Source: Asaia siamensis (lineage in GTDB: Bacteria; Pseudomonadota; Alphaproteobacteria; Acetobacterales; Acetobacteraceae). From it: a stretch of 64,000 nucleotides of DNA. Location of the stretch: the NCBI RefSeq assembly GCF_014635085.1, contig NZ_BMCH01000008.1:1-64000 (forward strand), given 5' to 3'. Positions 39,989 through 48,521 of this stretch are shown here, piece after piece. Position 1 is the stretch's first letter. Every line of letters starts with the position of its first letter. The notes under the pieces are model-generated. The model worked only from the letters and a program-made list of their open reading frames with translations, was not told the DNA's origin and made no database searches. The translations under genes were made by a program, and so were the position numbers.

Positions 39989-40918
39989 ATGAGTGTAGCC
40001 ATCATTGCTGAAGATTTTGCCGGAATGCGCGCCCAGGCGAGCGGTCTTGTCGAACGGGCGGGACTGGAATGGCATTTCCATCCGGTCCGTATTGAGGGAT
40101 TCTGGAAGCGTATCCCCACCCGGTTCTGTCCTGCGCCATTGCGTGCAACCGCGCCAATCGAGCTGCCCGAAGAGACGCGGCTGCTTGTCAGCGTCGGCGG
40201 AACGGGGGGCGCAGTCGCCGCTGCGGTCAAAAAGCGAACGGGATTGCCTCTGGTGCAGATCCAGAACCCGCGCATGGCGGCCCGTCACTTCGATCTGATT
40301 ATCGCCAATGTGCATGATGAGATCGCCGGGCCGAATATCGTGTCGGTGCGCACAGCGCTTCATGGTGTGACGAGGGCGAAGCTCGACCTTGCACGGGCGA
40401 AATGGCAGCAGCGTCTGGCTGTGCCTGACAGGGCTCTGCTGAGTGTGCTGATTGGCGGCGCCAATGGCCGTTTTGGTTTTGGAGTTACTGAGGCACGAGG
40501 TCTCGCCGATCATCTGATCACGATCATGAACAGCGCCCCTGTTGCCGTTGCTCTGACACCGTCGCGCCGCACCGACGCGGAGGCGTTGAATGTGCTGAAG
40601 GAAAGGCTCGCCGCGCATCCTGCCTGGATCTGGGACGGGGAGGGAGAGAACCCCTATCACGGGCTGCTGGCCTGTGCAGACGCCATTGCGGTGACAACCG
40701 ACAGCGTTTCGATGATGTCTGAAGCCGCTGCAACCGATGCGCCTGTCATGATTATCGATCTGCCGGGTCGGTCGCGCCGGATTTCAGCGTTTGTGCGCAC
40801 TCTGGCAGAAGCCGACCGCGTTCGTCCCTTTACTGGTAAATGGGCCCCCTGGTCAGTAACGGCGCTTGACGATACCGGCAGAGGGGCAGATGAAATGATT
40901 CGGCGTCTCGCTCTCTGA
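39989..40918 (+). CDS. ELM1/GtrOC1-family protein (DUF1022)
   Basis: A 309-residue protein of the family named after plant mitochondrial fission factor ELM1, common in alphaproteobacteria: SVGGTGGAVAAAVKKRTGLP, IQNPRMAARHFDLIIANVHDE, LLSVLIGGANGRFGFG and ADAIAVTTDSVSMMSEAAAT. The fold resembles GT-B glycosyltransferases, so a role in cell-surface sugar transfer is possible. It is followed 48 bp later by a 628-residue orphan gene on the same strand. Confidence 0.8.
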   Translation: MSVAIIAEDFAGMRAQASGLVERAGLEWHFHPVRIEGFWKRIPTRFCPAPLRATAPIELPEETRLLVSVGGTGGAVAAAVKKRTGLPLVQIQNPRMAARHFDLIIANVHDEIAGPNIVSVRTALHGVTRAKLDLARAKWQQRLAVPDRALLSVLIGGANGRFGFGVTEARGLADHLITIMNSAPVAVALTPSRRTDAEALNVLKERLAAHPAWIWDGEGENPYHGLLACADAIAVTTDSVSMMSEAAATDAPVMIIDLPGRSRRISAFVRTLAEADRVRPFTGKWAPWSVTALDDTGRGADEMIRRLAL

Positions 40919-40966
40919 AGCAGGAGTGGCGGGGTCCGTAATAAAGAAAACGGGTACAGGACGACC

Positions 40967-42853
40967 ATGCTCGATATCATCACCTTCGACGCTCAGGGCG
41001 GCGGAAACATCCTCTACAAGGCGCTTGCCCATCCGGTGGCGAGTGAGGCCCTCAGGAGGTTGGAAACGACACTGACAGAAGGGGGCGCTTTCGCGGTTTA
41101 CGACCCGGCTAACTGGCTGCGCACTTTGGTCGCGCTTTATCCGGGCCTGAAACCAAACGCAGGCGTCTATACGCATGACAGCGAGCAGGTTGGCCAGCCG
41201 GATGGGCTGGGTGGCACAAAGCATGCCCTGACAGACCTCTCCGCGGGTGATGCGACGATTGTGCTGGCGCTGTCATTCGAGCATGAAAAAATGTTGTCGC
41301 GCCTTGCCCGCGTGACACATTCCAACCAGCAGGTGCTTTCGCTCGAGCCCGCAAAGCTGCCCGACTGGATGCTGAGCAATCCGCGCAATTATCTCGACAA
41401 GCTGAATTTTGCGACGAATTTCGCTTTCTTTCGCGAAGACTCACGCTTCAGCACACGCCTGGTGACGGCCAATTACTGGTGCAACTACGACGCGGTCGAT
41501 GTGCGTTACTGGATGCGCCTCTACGATGAGAATGGCGTCATTCTGGCCGAGTGGCAGGAAGAAGTGCCCGACGCGCCTGCCGGCATCGTGGTGGATAGCG
41601 CTGTCATCCGGAAGCGCTTCAATCTGCCCGCATTCTGTGGGCAGCTTTTCATTCATGTTCTCGGCGCGCGCGGGCATGATGTCGTGAAATACGCACTCGA
41701 TACCTATGGCAAGAACGGCGAGCCGAGCCTCTCGGTCACGCATGATGCCAATGCCTGGCCGTCGCCGCGCTTTGCGACGCTTCCTGCGCCCCGTGACGGT
41801 GAGAAGCTGGTGCTCTGGATTCAGAACAGCCATGCAACGCCGATCCCTGCCGGGGCGATCACCATCAATCAGATGGGCGAGGAAAAGCATTTCGAGGTGC
41901 CTGTGGCGGTTGGGCCGTTTTCGACCTATGCGCTCGATGTGGGCGCGCTGGTGACAGGCATCGTCTGGCCAGCCCAGCTCGAACTGCGTTCGGGCAACCA
42001 CCTTGTCCGGCCGCGCTACGAAATTACCCAGGGCGCCCTGACACGTATTGCGCATCTCAATGTCGAGCGTCGCGATCTGTCGCCCGAGCCGTCGCTGCGC
42101 AAGCTTCCAAAATCGATGGGGCGCGGCTTCGTCCTGCCATTTCCCATTCTCGACCCACGGCATTTCACGAGCGTCGTGCAGCCAAACCCGATGTCGGAAA
42201 AAATCACCAGCCTGCCGCTGCGGCTGGATATCTTCGACGAGTCAGGAACGCTGGTCGGACAGAAATTTCTCGGCAACCTCCCGCGTAATCACGAGACAGC
42301 CATTGCCCTGCATGAACTGACCGATCGTGCCGGTCATGCGGACCTTGTCTATGATTTTCGCGATGGCGGCGAAGGCGATGGCTGGATGCATGCCCTCATG
42401 CGCTACGAGAACCGTGAGAACGGCCACTCAGCCGAGACGAGTTTCGGCGGTCATATCTTCAATACGCTCATGACCTGGCGCTCCGAGCCGCAATCCTATT
42501 CCGGCCCGCCGCCGGGTCTGACGACACGCCTGTTCCTGAAGCTGGGTCAGGAAGGGCATGAGAGCTTCTCCTGCCTTATCCATCCCGCATCGGTAGAGGG
42601 GACGGAGGCTTCGGAAACCATCCTCCATCTTTATTCCAACGCCGGTGTGGAGCTGGAGCGCCGCAAGATAAGCATCAATCCGTCAGGGTCGTTCATGGTC
42701 TGGCCGCACGAGATTTTCGGTGCCGAAAAACTCGCTGAGGCAGGGATTGGCGGCTACGTGCTGATTCGTGACATGTCATGCCGCCTGTTTGGCTATCATG
42801 GCCAGAGAAACGGGGCAGGCGGCTTCTCGCTCGATCATATGTTTGGCTTCTGA
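40967..42853 (+). CDS. Uncharacterised 628-residue protein
   Basis: No signal peptide or membrane segment is seen, so it is probably cytoplasmic. The N-terminal ~110 residues (QGGGNILYKALAHPVASEAL, DPANWLRTLVALYP, VYTHDSEQVGQPDGLGG) look like a mixed alpha/beta domain. The remainder is rich in beta strands with tandem blocks such as WCNYDAVDVRYWMRLYDENG and YSGPPPGLTTRLFLKLGQEG, suggesting several Ig-like or jelly-roll units. I do not recognise a family. Its position behind the ELM1-family gene may mean a shared surface-carbohydrate role, but this is only context. Confidence 0.6.
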   Translation: MLDIITFDAQGGGNILYKALAHPVASEALRRLETTLTEGGAFAVYDPANWLRTLVALYPGLKPNAGVYTHDSEQVGQPDGLGGTKHALTDLSAGDATIVLALSFEHEKMLSRLARVTHSNQQVLSLEPAKLPDWMLSNPRNYLDKLNFATNFAFFREDSRFSTRLVTANYWCNYDAVDVRYWMRLYDENGVILAEWQEEVPDAPAGIVVDSAVIRKRFNLPAFCGQLFIHVLGARGHDVVKYALDTYGKNGEPSLSVTHDANAWPSPRFATLPAPRDGEKLVLWIQNSHATPIPAGAITINQMGEEKHFEVPVAVGPFSTYALDVGALVTGIVWPAQLELRSGNHLVRPRYEITQGALTRIAHLNVERRDLSPEPSLRKLPKSMGRGFVLPFPILDPRHFTSVVQPNPMSEKITSLPLRLDIFDESGTLVGQKFLGNLPRNHETAIALHELTDRAGHADLVYDFRDGGEGDGWMHALMRYENRENGHSAETSFGGHIFNTLMTWRSEPQSYSGPPPGLTTRLFLKLGQEGHESFSCLIHPASVEGTEASETILHLYSNAGVELERRKISINPSGSFMVWPHEIFGAEKLAEAGIGGYVLIRDMSCRLFGYHGQRNGAGGFSLDHMFGF

Positions 42854-42879
42854 TCAGGTTTTTTCGTTTTGCATCTTGT

Positions 42880-42908
42880 CGCGTCTCCTGCCCTTTGCTA
42901 GAGACGCG
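42880..42908 (+). terminator. Hairpin between orphan gene and tRNA-Val
   Basis: An 8-bp perfect stem (CGCGTCTC / GAGACGCG, 13-base loop) lies 26 bases after the orphan stop and 12 bases before tRNA-Val. It may end the orphan transcript, or the bases may belong to the tRNA promoter region. Confidence 0.4.
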
Positions 42909-42920
42909 TCACCGCAGGAT

Positions 42921-42995
42921 GGGTGCGTAGCTCAGCGGTAGAGCACTGCCTTCACACGGCAGGGGTCACAGGTTCAATCCCTGTCGCACCCACCA
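42921..42995 (+). tRNA. tRNA-Val (anticodon CAC), CCA encoded
   Basis: Full cloverleaf: acceptor GGGTGCG/CGCACCC, D-arm GCTC-AGCGGTAG-AGC with the conserved GG, anticodon stem CTGCC/GGCAG around loop TTCACAC (anticodon CAC, codon GUG), and T-arm ACAGG-TTCAATC-CCTGT. Discriminator A followed by genomic CCA. Confidence 0.97.
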
Positions 42996-43186
42996 TCCTC
43001 ACCCGCAGAAAACCGCCGTTTTTTGAAGATTGGCCTTGATAGGCATTAGTTCGCTGCGGTCTATCCCGGCACGTTTCGAGACGAGTCATATCGTGTCAAA
43101 CTGTGCCAGATCCGTGCCCCTAGCACTAATCAACGAAATACTGCATGCCCGCACGGCGGTTTCGCTGTGTGACCTGCTGCAGCTTA

Positions 43187-43261
43187 TTCCTTGTCGTCTC
43201 ATCGATAGGACAGCGGATTTTGATTCCGCCAATCTTGGTTCGAACCCAAGCGAGGGAGCCA
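43187..43261 (+). tRNA. tRNA-Gln (anticodon TTG) with an unusual D-loop and acceptor stem
   Basis: The acceptor TTCCTTG/CGAGGGA closes with two G-U wobbles. The D-arm is GTC/GAC, the anticodon stem GCGGA/TCCGC surrounds TTTTGAT (anticodon TTG at 43220-43222), and the T-arm is CTTGG-TTCGAAC-CCAAG. Discriminator G plus encoded CCA. The D-loop has GA where nearly all tRNAs have GG (G18 G19). It is either a functional divergent tRNA or a decaying copy. Confidence 0.8.
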
Positions 43262-43270
43262 TGCTGCGCG

Positions 43271-43324
43271 TTGGCGTGCGAGAGAAAACGCGCCTGAATC
43301 CACGCGTTGTTTCTCGCTCGCCAA
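43271..43324 (+). terminator. Long imperfect hairpin downstream of tRNA-Gln
   Basis: Two 22-base arms (43271-43292 and 43303-43324) pair with three mismatches around a 10-base loop. It begins 10 bases after the tRNA CCA. There is no T run; it could be a terminator or a processing signal. The remaining ~100 bases to the SDR stop show nothing else. Confidence 0.4.
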
Positions 43325-43426
43325 GACAGGTTGCAGCCTTTTGTGGTCTCTGAAGTGCTGGCTTGCTTTCTAGAGCATGACCCGCTGAGACCTGACCCGC
43401 CTGTGTAACAACTTGACCTCACATGA

Positions 43427-44188
43427 TTACCAGTTCCAGACTGCCTGTTCCTGCTCGCGAATATGCTGTTCCAGTTCGCGTGGCAGGATATTGCGGAAGC
43501 GTGATTTGGGATCGAGTGTGATATCGGCCATGGTCTCGATATCCTGATCGTCCTTGTATTGCGGCATGTCGAAGCTGAGCGCGCTGTAATCGAAGAGATC
43601 GTTCTCGCTTTGCCAGTAGCGCGGCCCTTCCATGATCAGGTCGTTGAAATTCGTCTGATAAGGGCCCGGATTGATGGTGGCGATGGTAACATCGCGCTCG
43701 GCGAATTCCTGATGCAGTGATTGCGCAAGCGTTTCTAGCGCGTGTTTTGAGCCACAATAGGCACCTGCAAACGGAACGGTTAGGATACCGCCAATGGACG
43801 ACATGAAAACGATGCGTGTCGGCCCGCTATTCCTGCGAGCATGGAGATATTCACGCGTCAGGGCGAGCGTTGCAAAGAAGTTGATTTCATACTGCTCGCG
43901 CAAAATATCGTCGGGCATGTCGGCGAGCGAGCCGCCCTGACCGATACCGGCATTATTGACGAGGATATCGAAATCTTCGCGAAGAATACGTCCTCGGTCA
44001 CGAACTGAAGTGATGTCGAGCCTCGAGACTTCGAGCGTCAGCCCCAGTGCCTCGGCCTCCTGCCGCAAGGTGCCGACCTGCGAGGTTATTTCAACCCTGG
44101 CATGCACGCTGTGGCCGCGACGCGCGAGGGAAAAGGCGAGCATGCGGCCGAACCCTGTTCCGGCGCCGGTAATAAGAATGCTGGTCAT
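43427..44188 (-). CDS. Short-chain dehydrogenase/reductase (SDR)
   Basis: A 253-residue classical SDR: cofactor motif ITGAGTGFGRMLA at residues 5-17, NNAGIGQGG, catalytic serine in FMSSIGG and Y-x3-K in AYCGSKHALETL. NAD(P)H-dependent; substrate unknown. Its ATG overlaps the HbpS-like gene stop (ATGA), so these two genes form an operon divergent from an AraC-type regulator, the likely controller. Confidence 0.88.
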   Translation of the reverse strand: MTSILITGAGTGFGRMLAFSLARRGHSVHARVEITSQVGTLRQEAEALGLTLEVSRLDITSVRDRGRILREDFDILVNNAGIGQGGSLADMPDDILREQYEINFFATLALTREYLHARRNSGPTRIVFMSSIGGILTVPFAGAYCGSKHALETLAQSLHQEFAERDVTIATINPGPYQTNFNDLIMEGPRYWQSENDLFDYSALSFDMPQYKDDQDIETMADITLDPKSRFRNILPRELEQHIREQEQAVWNW

Positions 44189-44574
44189 GACGATATCTCC
44201 GTGGAGGTGAGGGCCTGTGCAGCAGCCTGTGCTGCCGTGTGATCGCTGTCCGGCTTGTCGCTTGACAGCCCGATGAACAGCGTTTCGCCGGTCGGGCTGT
44301 GAGAGATCAGTCCACCCGCAAGAAAGCAGTAGCGTGTGTCCTTGATGGCCCCTGTGATTTGCGGCAGGGCAAGCAGCGTCTGCGTGTCGAGCTGAAAGGC
44401 ATGAGCTGTGACAGCCTTTGCACGGCTGAAACCCTCACTGCAGGGCAGGATTTCGGTGCTTCGGAAAAACAGGATTTCCTGGCCCTGCTCGTTGAGGACG
44501 CAACAACAATATCGATCCGAATGCGCTGCGATGGCGGTCATCGCCTTGTCGATGCGGCTGTAAAGCGTGTGCAT
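44185..44574 (-). CDS. GlcG/HbpS-family (DUF336) small protein
   Basis: A 129-residue protein with the DUF336 layout: VLNEQGQEILFFR, then SRAKAVTAHAFQLDT, LAGGLISHSPTGETLFIGLSS and a helical AAQAAAQAL tail. Relatives include the heme-binding HbpS and the glc-operon protein GlcG; ligands vary. I chose ATG 44574, preceded by GGAAAGAG; a longer frame upstream adds 32 residues with no family match. Operon with the SDR gene. Confidence 0.65.
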   Translation of the reverse strand: MHTLYSRIDKAMTAIAAHSDRYCCCVLNEQGQEILFFRSTEILPCSEGFSRAKAVTAHAFQLDTQTLLALPQITGAIKDTRYCFLAGGLISHSPTGETLFIGLSSDKPDSDHTAAQAAAQALTSTEISS

Positions 44575-44690
44575 GGTGAAGCTCTTTCCGTCAGGGGCAT
44601 CATGCGAAAGCCGCGGATCGCGCTGAGCGATTGGCGTCTTCCTTCGTGCTGCCAGCTTGTGAGAGCTCAACCTTATCGATAGGGTCTGGC

Positions 44691-44710
44691 GGATATATCC
44701 CTATATATCC
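44691..44710. promoter_or_regulatory. AT-rich repeated operator-like site in the SDR/AraC divergent region
   Basis: GGATATATCC (a perfect 10-base palindrome, 44691-44700) is followed at once by the near copy CTATATATCC. It sits between the two divergent genes, so it is a candidate binding site for the AraC-type regulator; no experimental basis. Confidence 0.3.
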
Positions 44711-44762
44711 AGAAATCCGGCTGAAAGCGCCAGATGTCACTCAGTGAAGGGGACGTTGTAGA

Positions 44763-45677
44763 ATGGATCTGCTCGACCGGATCTTCCTGTCTCTCAGAAC
44801 GCAAGGGGAGGTGTGGGGGCGTATCACCCTGGCGGGGCGCTATGGTCTGGCTTTTCCAAAGCAGCATGCCGTTTTCATGGCCGTGATGGAGGGGCAGTGC
44901 CTCATCAATCAGGACGAAGGGCCGCTCATCACTTTGTGCGAGGGAGATTTTCTCTTTTTTCCTGCTGCCTCCCGTTTTCATCTTCGCAGCGATGCCGAGA
45001 TCGCCTTCACAACGCCGTTGACCGCATCCCAGCTTGCGACATGGCAGGAGACGAGCACCCTGGAATATCAGGAGAATACAGGCGCAGGCGTTTCTCTTGT
45101 GGTCGGTTGTTTTACGCTCATATCGGCGGAGGCCCCTCTGCTGTTCCAGGAATTGCCGCCAATCCTGCATGTGTCCGCAAGTGAGGCCGATACTTTGTCG
45201 CGTCAGGTTCGGAAGATGATGCGTGACGAGATTTTAAGCGTCGAGCCCGGTGCGTCGACCACGGTCGACCGGTTGGCAGAGATACTGATGATACGGACCC
45301 TCAGGCAGGCGATCAGGGACAATGCCCGGATCGACGGCGCCGGGTGGCTGAGGGCGATGGGTGACACCAGAATTCACAGGGCAATGCAGTTGATGCATGA
45401 TGACCTTTCGATGGTCTGGACCGTATCCGGGCTTGCCCAGCAAGTTGGCATGTCGCGCTCGGCTTTCGCTGATCGTTTTCGACGGCTGGTCGGCATGACG
45501 CCGATGGAGCATCTGATAGGCTGGCGCATGGCCTTTGCTGCCGATCTGCTCAGATCGGATCGAAAGATGAAGATTGAGTCGGTTGCCGCAAGAGTTGGCT
45601 ATCTGTCGGAACGCGCTTTTCGCGAGGCTTTCTCGAAAACCTATGGCTGCAGCCCTGACAGATATCGCAGATCATGA
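44763..45677 (+). CDS. AraC-family transcriptional regulator with cupin N-terminal domain
   Basis: A 304-residue regulator. Residues about 5-185 form a cupin-type sensor (GRYGLAFPKQHAVFMAVMEG, ITLCEGDFLFFPA), and residues about 205-304 hold two helix-turn-helix units: WTVSGLAQQVGMSRSAFADRF and IESVAARVGYLSERAFREAF, ending in the family's GCSPDRYRR. It probably controls the divergent HbpS-like/SDR operon. The N-terminal type is common in regulators next to SDR genes, where an aldehyde or alcohol is often the inducer; here that is a guess. Confidence 0.88.
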   Translation: MDLLDRIFLSLRTQGEVWGRITLAGRYGLAFPKQHAVFMAVMEGQCLINQDEGPLITLCEGDFLFFPAASRFHLRSDAEIAFTTPLTASQLATWQETSTLEYQENTGAGVSLVVGCFTLISAEAPLLFQELPPILHVSASEADTLSRQVRKMMRDEILSVEPGASTTVDRLAEILMIRTLRQAIRDNARIDGAGWLRAMGDTRIHRAMQLMHDDLSMVWTVSGLAQQVGMSRSAFADRFRRLVGMTPMEHLIGWRMAFAADLLRSDRKMKIESVAARVGYLSERAFREAFSKTYGCSPDRYRRS

Positions 45678-45830
45678 TGAGGCGATGAGTTGGGTTCCTG
45701 CAAGTCACCTAATCTCAGCTGGCGCAGCCAACGCCCTCTCTGGACGTAGACATAGTGATGTCAGCGCAAGAGCGCGGGTAGAGGCTTGTCTGTATAGGGA
45801 TTTTCGGGTGACGAGACGGTCACTGCACGA

Positions 45831-45920
45831 CGCCGCGCAAGAGTAACGGGAAAGACCTCCTGGGCCGAGCCAGCTGTGGCTGCTCGTTTTCTATCGGGTT
45901 TCTCATGCTCTTGCGCGGCG
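45831..45920. ncRNA. Possible structured RNA element (90 bases)
   Basis: A perfect 13-bp closing stem CGCCGCGCAAGAG / CTCTTGCGCGGCG encloses 64 bases, within which CGAGCCA...TGGCTGCTCG can form a second hairpin. The layout is that of a small RNA or an extended 3'-UTR structure. No known family is recognised and the strand is undetermined. Confidence 0.3.
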
Positions 45921-45973
45921 GGCGCCGCACGTAAAGCTGGATGTCTCTTGCTGGTCTCGGTGTAAATATAATC

Positions 45974-46005
45974 CCTGATATTCCCTACCTGGAGGGAATA
46001 TCAGG
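45974..46005 (-). terminator. 13-bp hairpin after the TonB receptor gene
   Basis: Perfect arms CCTGATATTCCCT (45974-45986) and AGGGAATATCAGG (45993-46005), loop ACCTGG, lie 14 bases past the receptor stop. On the minus strand it is followed by GATTATATTTA, moderately T-rich. Confidence 0.65.
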
Positions 46006-46019
46006 TGAAGGTCCCAAGT

Positions 46020-48521
46020 TCAGAAGTCGCTGGTCAATGTTGCCAGAGCGGCGAACGGAGAGGCGATCTTGTAGCTCGGAGCCGAGCCAGCGATCGTCTT
46101 GCCGAAGACGCCGGTTGTGGCGTTGGCGTTGGCCTGCGGCGACTGGATCCAGTTCAGATAGCGGTTATCGCTGATATTCTGCAGGTTCAGACGCAGGACC
46201 GGGCTTTTGAAGATGCTGACTTTCGGGAAGCGATAACCGAGGCCGATATTCATACGCACATAGCCGGGAATGCTCTGGTCGTTCATGAACGTCGCATATT
46301 GGCGGGCGACATATTTCAGGTTGAAATTCGCAAAGCGCTTGCCGTCATCATAATCGAGGCCAAAACCGACCTGCCAGTCAGGAGCCTGTGGTGCTTTCTT
46401 GCCTGCACTGCGCACATAATCCGCACCCGTACCTGACCCGGCAGGGATGTTGCTATCCGTCACAGCATGCAGATATTCGACCGAGACATAGGGGCGGACA
46501 TTATGAAAGGGCCTTGTGCCGAATTCGGCGTCAAAACCATCGGAGTGCATGCCACCAGCATTGATATTGGTGGTGTAGAATGCGCCCGAGGCAGGGTCCT
46601 GAATGGATTGCGTATAAAGGCGATTGGTGAAGTTGTAGTGGAAATAGGTGAGGGCGGTCGAAATCAGATCGTCCTGATAACGCCAGCCTGCCTCTTCTGA
46701 AATCGAGATTTCAGCCTTCTGATCGGGGTTGGCAAGGGTGGAATAAAGACCGGTCTTCTGATTGAAGCTGCCGGAATCATAGAGCGCATAGTTCTGCGGC
46801 ATACGGAAATTCGTCGAGACGGAAACGAAGACCTGGTTATGCTGATCGATCTTGTAACGAACCGCGGCAGTCGGCAGAGCCTGATTGTAGTCTGTAGTCA
46901 CATACTTGCTGCGCACATCAGGCAGATAGTTGGTGCCCGAGCGTTTGACGATCGAGTATTTCAACCCGGCATCAATGGTCAGTTTTCCATGCAGCAGCGT
47001 GAGGCTGTCACCAATGAACGGCGTATGCACCTGGGTCTGCGTCAGAGTGTTACGATACTGGGCCTTCGCACCATTGCTCAGCACGACATTATTGTCATCG
47101 CCCCACTGGCTCAGCGGCGTGCCGTCGGCACCGACAAAACTGTAGGGCGCGGTCTGGCGCTGCTTGGCGTATTCGAACCAGTAACCGACCATCAAGCGAT
47201 TGACGCCGGTCGTCAGGGTCAGCTTGGTTGTGGCGCCCGGTCGGTAGGTTTCGGTAAGCGACGGATTATACAGAACCTGCATGCCCTTGCCGACGCCATT
47301 CACCGTTCCGGCAAGGGTCTGCTTGCCGTAAACGAATTTGGACATATCGGTATATTGGGCGCCACCGCCATTGCCGTAACCATACCAGAAATACGGTGTT
47401 TCCGTGAGCACGAGATGATCGTTCAGTTTGAACGTCGACGGCATAGACGCATAGATATTGGTGAAGGGGTTCGGTCGCGTCTTGTAGTAATTGACCGAAC
47501 CGGCCTTTGAAGGAACATAGTAGTTGGATTCATAAACCGTGTTCGGCGGGTCTGTGGGCGACAGGCCGCTGGAGCCGACCGGATTGGTCATACCGGTGCC
47601 CCATTTATCCCAGCTTGCCTTTGTCACGTTCGGGTAGGCATTGTTCTGGATATTATTGCCGACTACGGCCAGAGAAATGCGGTTGCCATCACCCCAGTCG
47701 TTCACGATCTTCATTTCGCCGTGCTTCTTGTTGTCCCAGCCGGGGCCGCGCCAATGGTCCTGGCGCCCCTGTGAATAGGAGAAATAGGCGCGCAGATTTG
47801 TGGCACCTATGCGTCCCGTATCGAAGCGCAGAAAACCGCGTGTCGCGTTGAAAGACCCATAGGTGATGTCGACCATGCCGCCCATCTTGTTCTTGGGGTC
47901 GATCATGTACATGTCGACCACACCGCCCGATGAGCTGATATGGGGACTGTCGAGATCGGCTGATCCCTGCGCCAGGCGCACTGTCTTCAGGTTTTCAGCG
48001 TCGACGATTTCCTGCGGATACACAGCAAAATTGCCGATGTCATTGATCGGAAAGCCTTCGAGCGTAAAGCCCATCTGGGATTCTGTCAGACCGCGTACCG
48101 ACATATTGCCGCCTGTCATGCCTAGCGGGTCGGTATCAGACACATTGGCGCCCGGAAGAAGGGCGATCAGCTGCATCGGGTTGAGGGCCGGGTTCTGTTT
48201 CGCGATGAAGTCACGCGTGATGGCAGAGACGGATTTCGGGCTGTCGGAAGGCGTCATCAAACCGCCACCGAAGGCGCGGCGTGTAACGCCATCGCCGTAA
48301 TTATGCCCCGTCACTTCGATGCGTTCATCGGTCGGTGCCGTTGCACCCAGCATCGACGGTGCTGTCGATGCGGCTTCCGCGCTGCGTGGCGTGGTGTTCT
48401 GTCCGGTGTGACGTGTCGGCGTCGGCGCCACAGTATGGGCAGGTTCCTGCGCCCGTGCGTCGGGCAGCAATGATGCCATCAGAGCTGTGGTGCCACAGAG
48501 GAGCGCCATGCGAGAGAACAT
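46020..48521 (-). CDS. TonB-dependent receptor, paralogue-like to the phospholipase-linked receptor
   Basis: An 833-residue receptor with a signal peptide (residues 1-24). The plug contains GGNMSVRGLTESQMGFTLEG and SPHISSSGGVVDMYMIDPKN, the same unusual plug-end pattern as the receptor at 11143-13539, instead of the usual GALGG-type end. The barrel ends with a terminal phenylalanine. The substrate is not identifiable. A PHO-box-like site lies about 150 bp upstream in the activating orientation, so a phosphorus compound is possible. GGAAGA precedes the ATG. Confidence 0.85.
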   Translation of the reverse strand: MFSRMALLCGTTALMASLLPDARAQEPAHTVAPTPTRHTGQNTTPRSAEAASTAPSMLGATAPTDERIEVTGHNYGDGVTRRAFGGGLMTPSDSPKSVSAITRDFIAKQNPALNPMQLIALLPGANVSDTDPLGMTGGNMSVRGLTESQMGFTLEGFPINDIGNFAVYPQEIVDAENLKTVRLAQGSADLDSPHISSSGGVVDMYMIDPKNKMGGMVDITYGSFNATRGFLRFDTGRIGATNLRAYFSYSQGRQDHWRGPGWDNKKHGEMKIVNDWGDGNRISLAVVGNNIQNNAYPNVTKASWDKWGTGMTNPVGSSGLSPTDPPNTVYESNYYVPSKAGSVNYYKTRPNPFTNIYASMPSTFKLNDHLVLTETPYFWYGYGNGGGAQYTDMSKFVYGKQTLAGTVNGVGKGMQVLYNPSLTETYRPGATTKLTLTTGVNRLMVGYWFEYAKQRQTAPYSFVGADGTPLSQWGDDNNVVLSNGAKAQYRNTLTQTQVHTPFIGDSLTLLHGKLTIDAGLKYSIVKRSGTNYLPDVRSKYVTTDYNQALPTAAVRYKIDQHNQVFVSVSTNFRMPQNYALYDSGSFNQKTGLYSTLANPDQKAEISISEEAGWRYQDDLISTALTYFHYNFTNRLYTQSIQDPASGAFYTTNINAGGMHSDGFDAEFGTRPFHNVRPYVSVEYLHAVTDSNIPAGSGTGADYVRSAGKKAPQAPDWQVGFGLDYDDGKRFANFNLKYVARQYATFMNDQSIPGYVRMNIGLGYRFPKVSIFKSPVLRLNLQNISDNRYLNWIQSPQANANATTGVFGKTIAGSAPSYKIASPFAALATLTSDF

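Larger units (their letters stand above)
45678..46019. other. Intergenic region of 342 bases with structured elements
   Basis: No coding sequence is supported. It contains a long-range inverted repeat (45831-45843 with 45908-45920), three copies of GCGCAAGAG (45764, 45835 and inverted at 45908), and a strong hairpin at 45974-46005 described separately. Confidence 0.6.
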
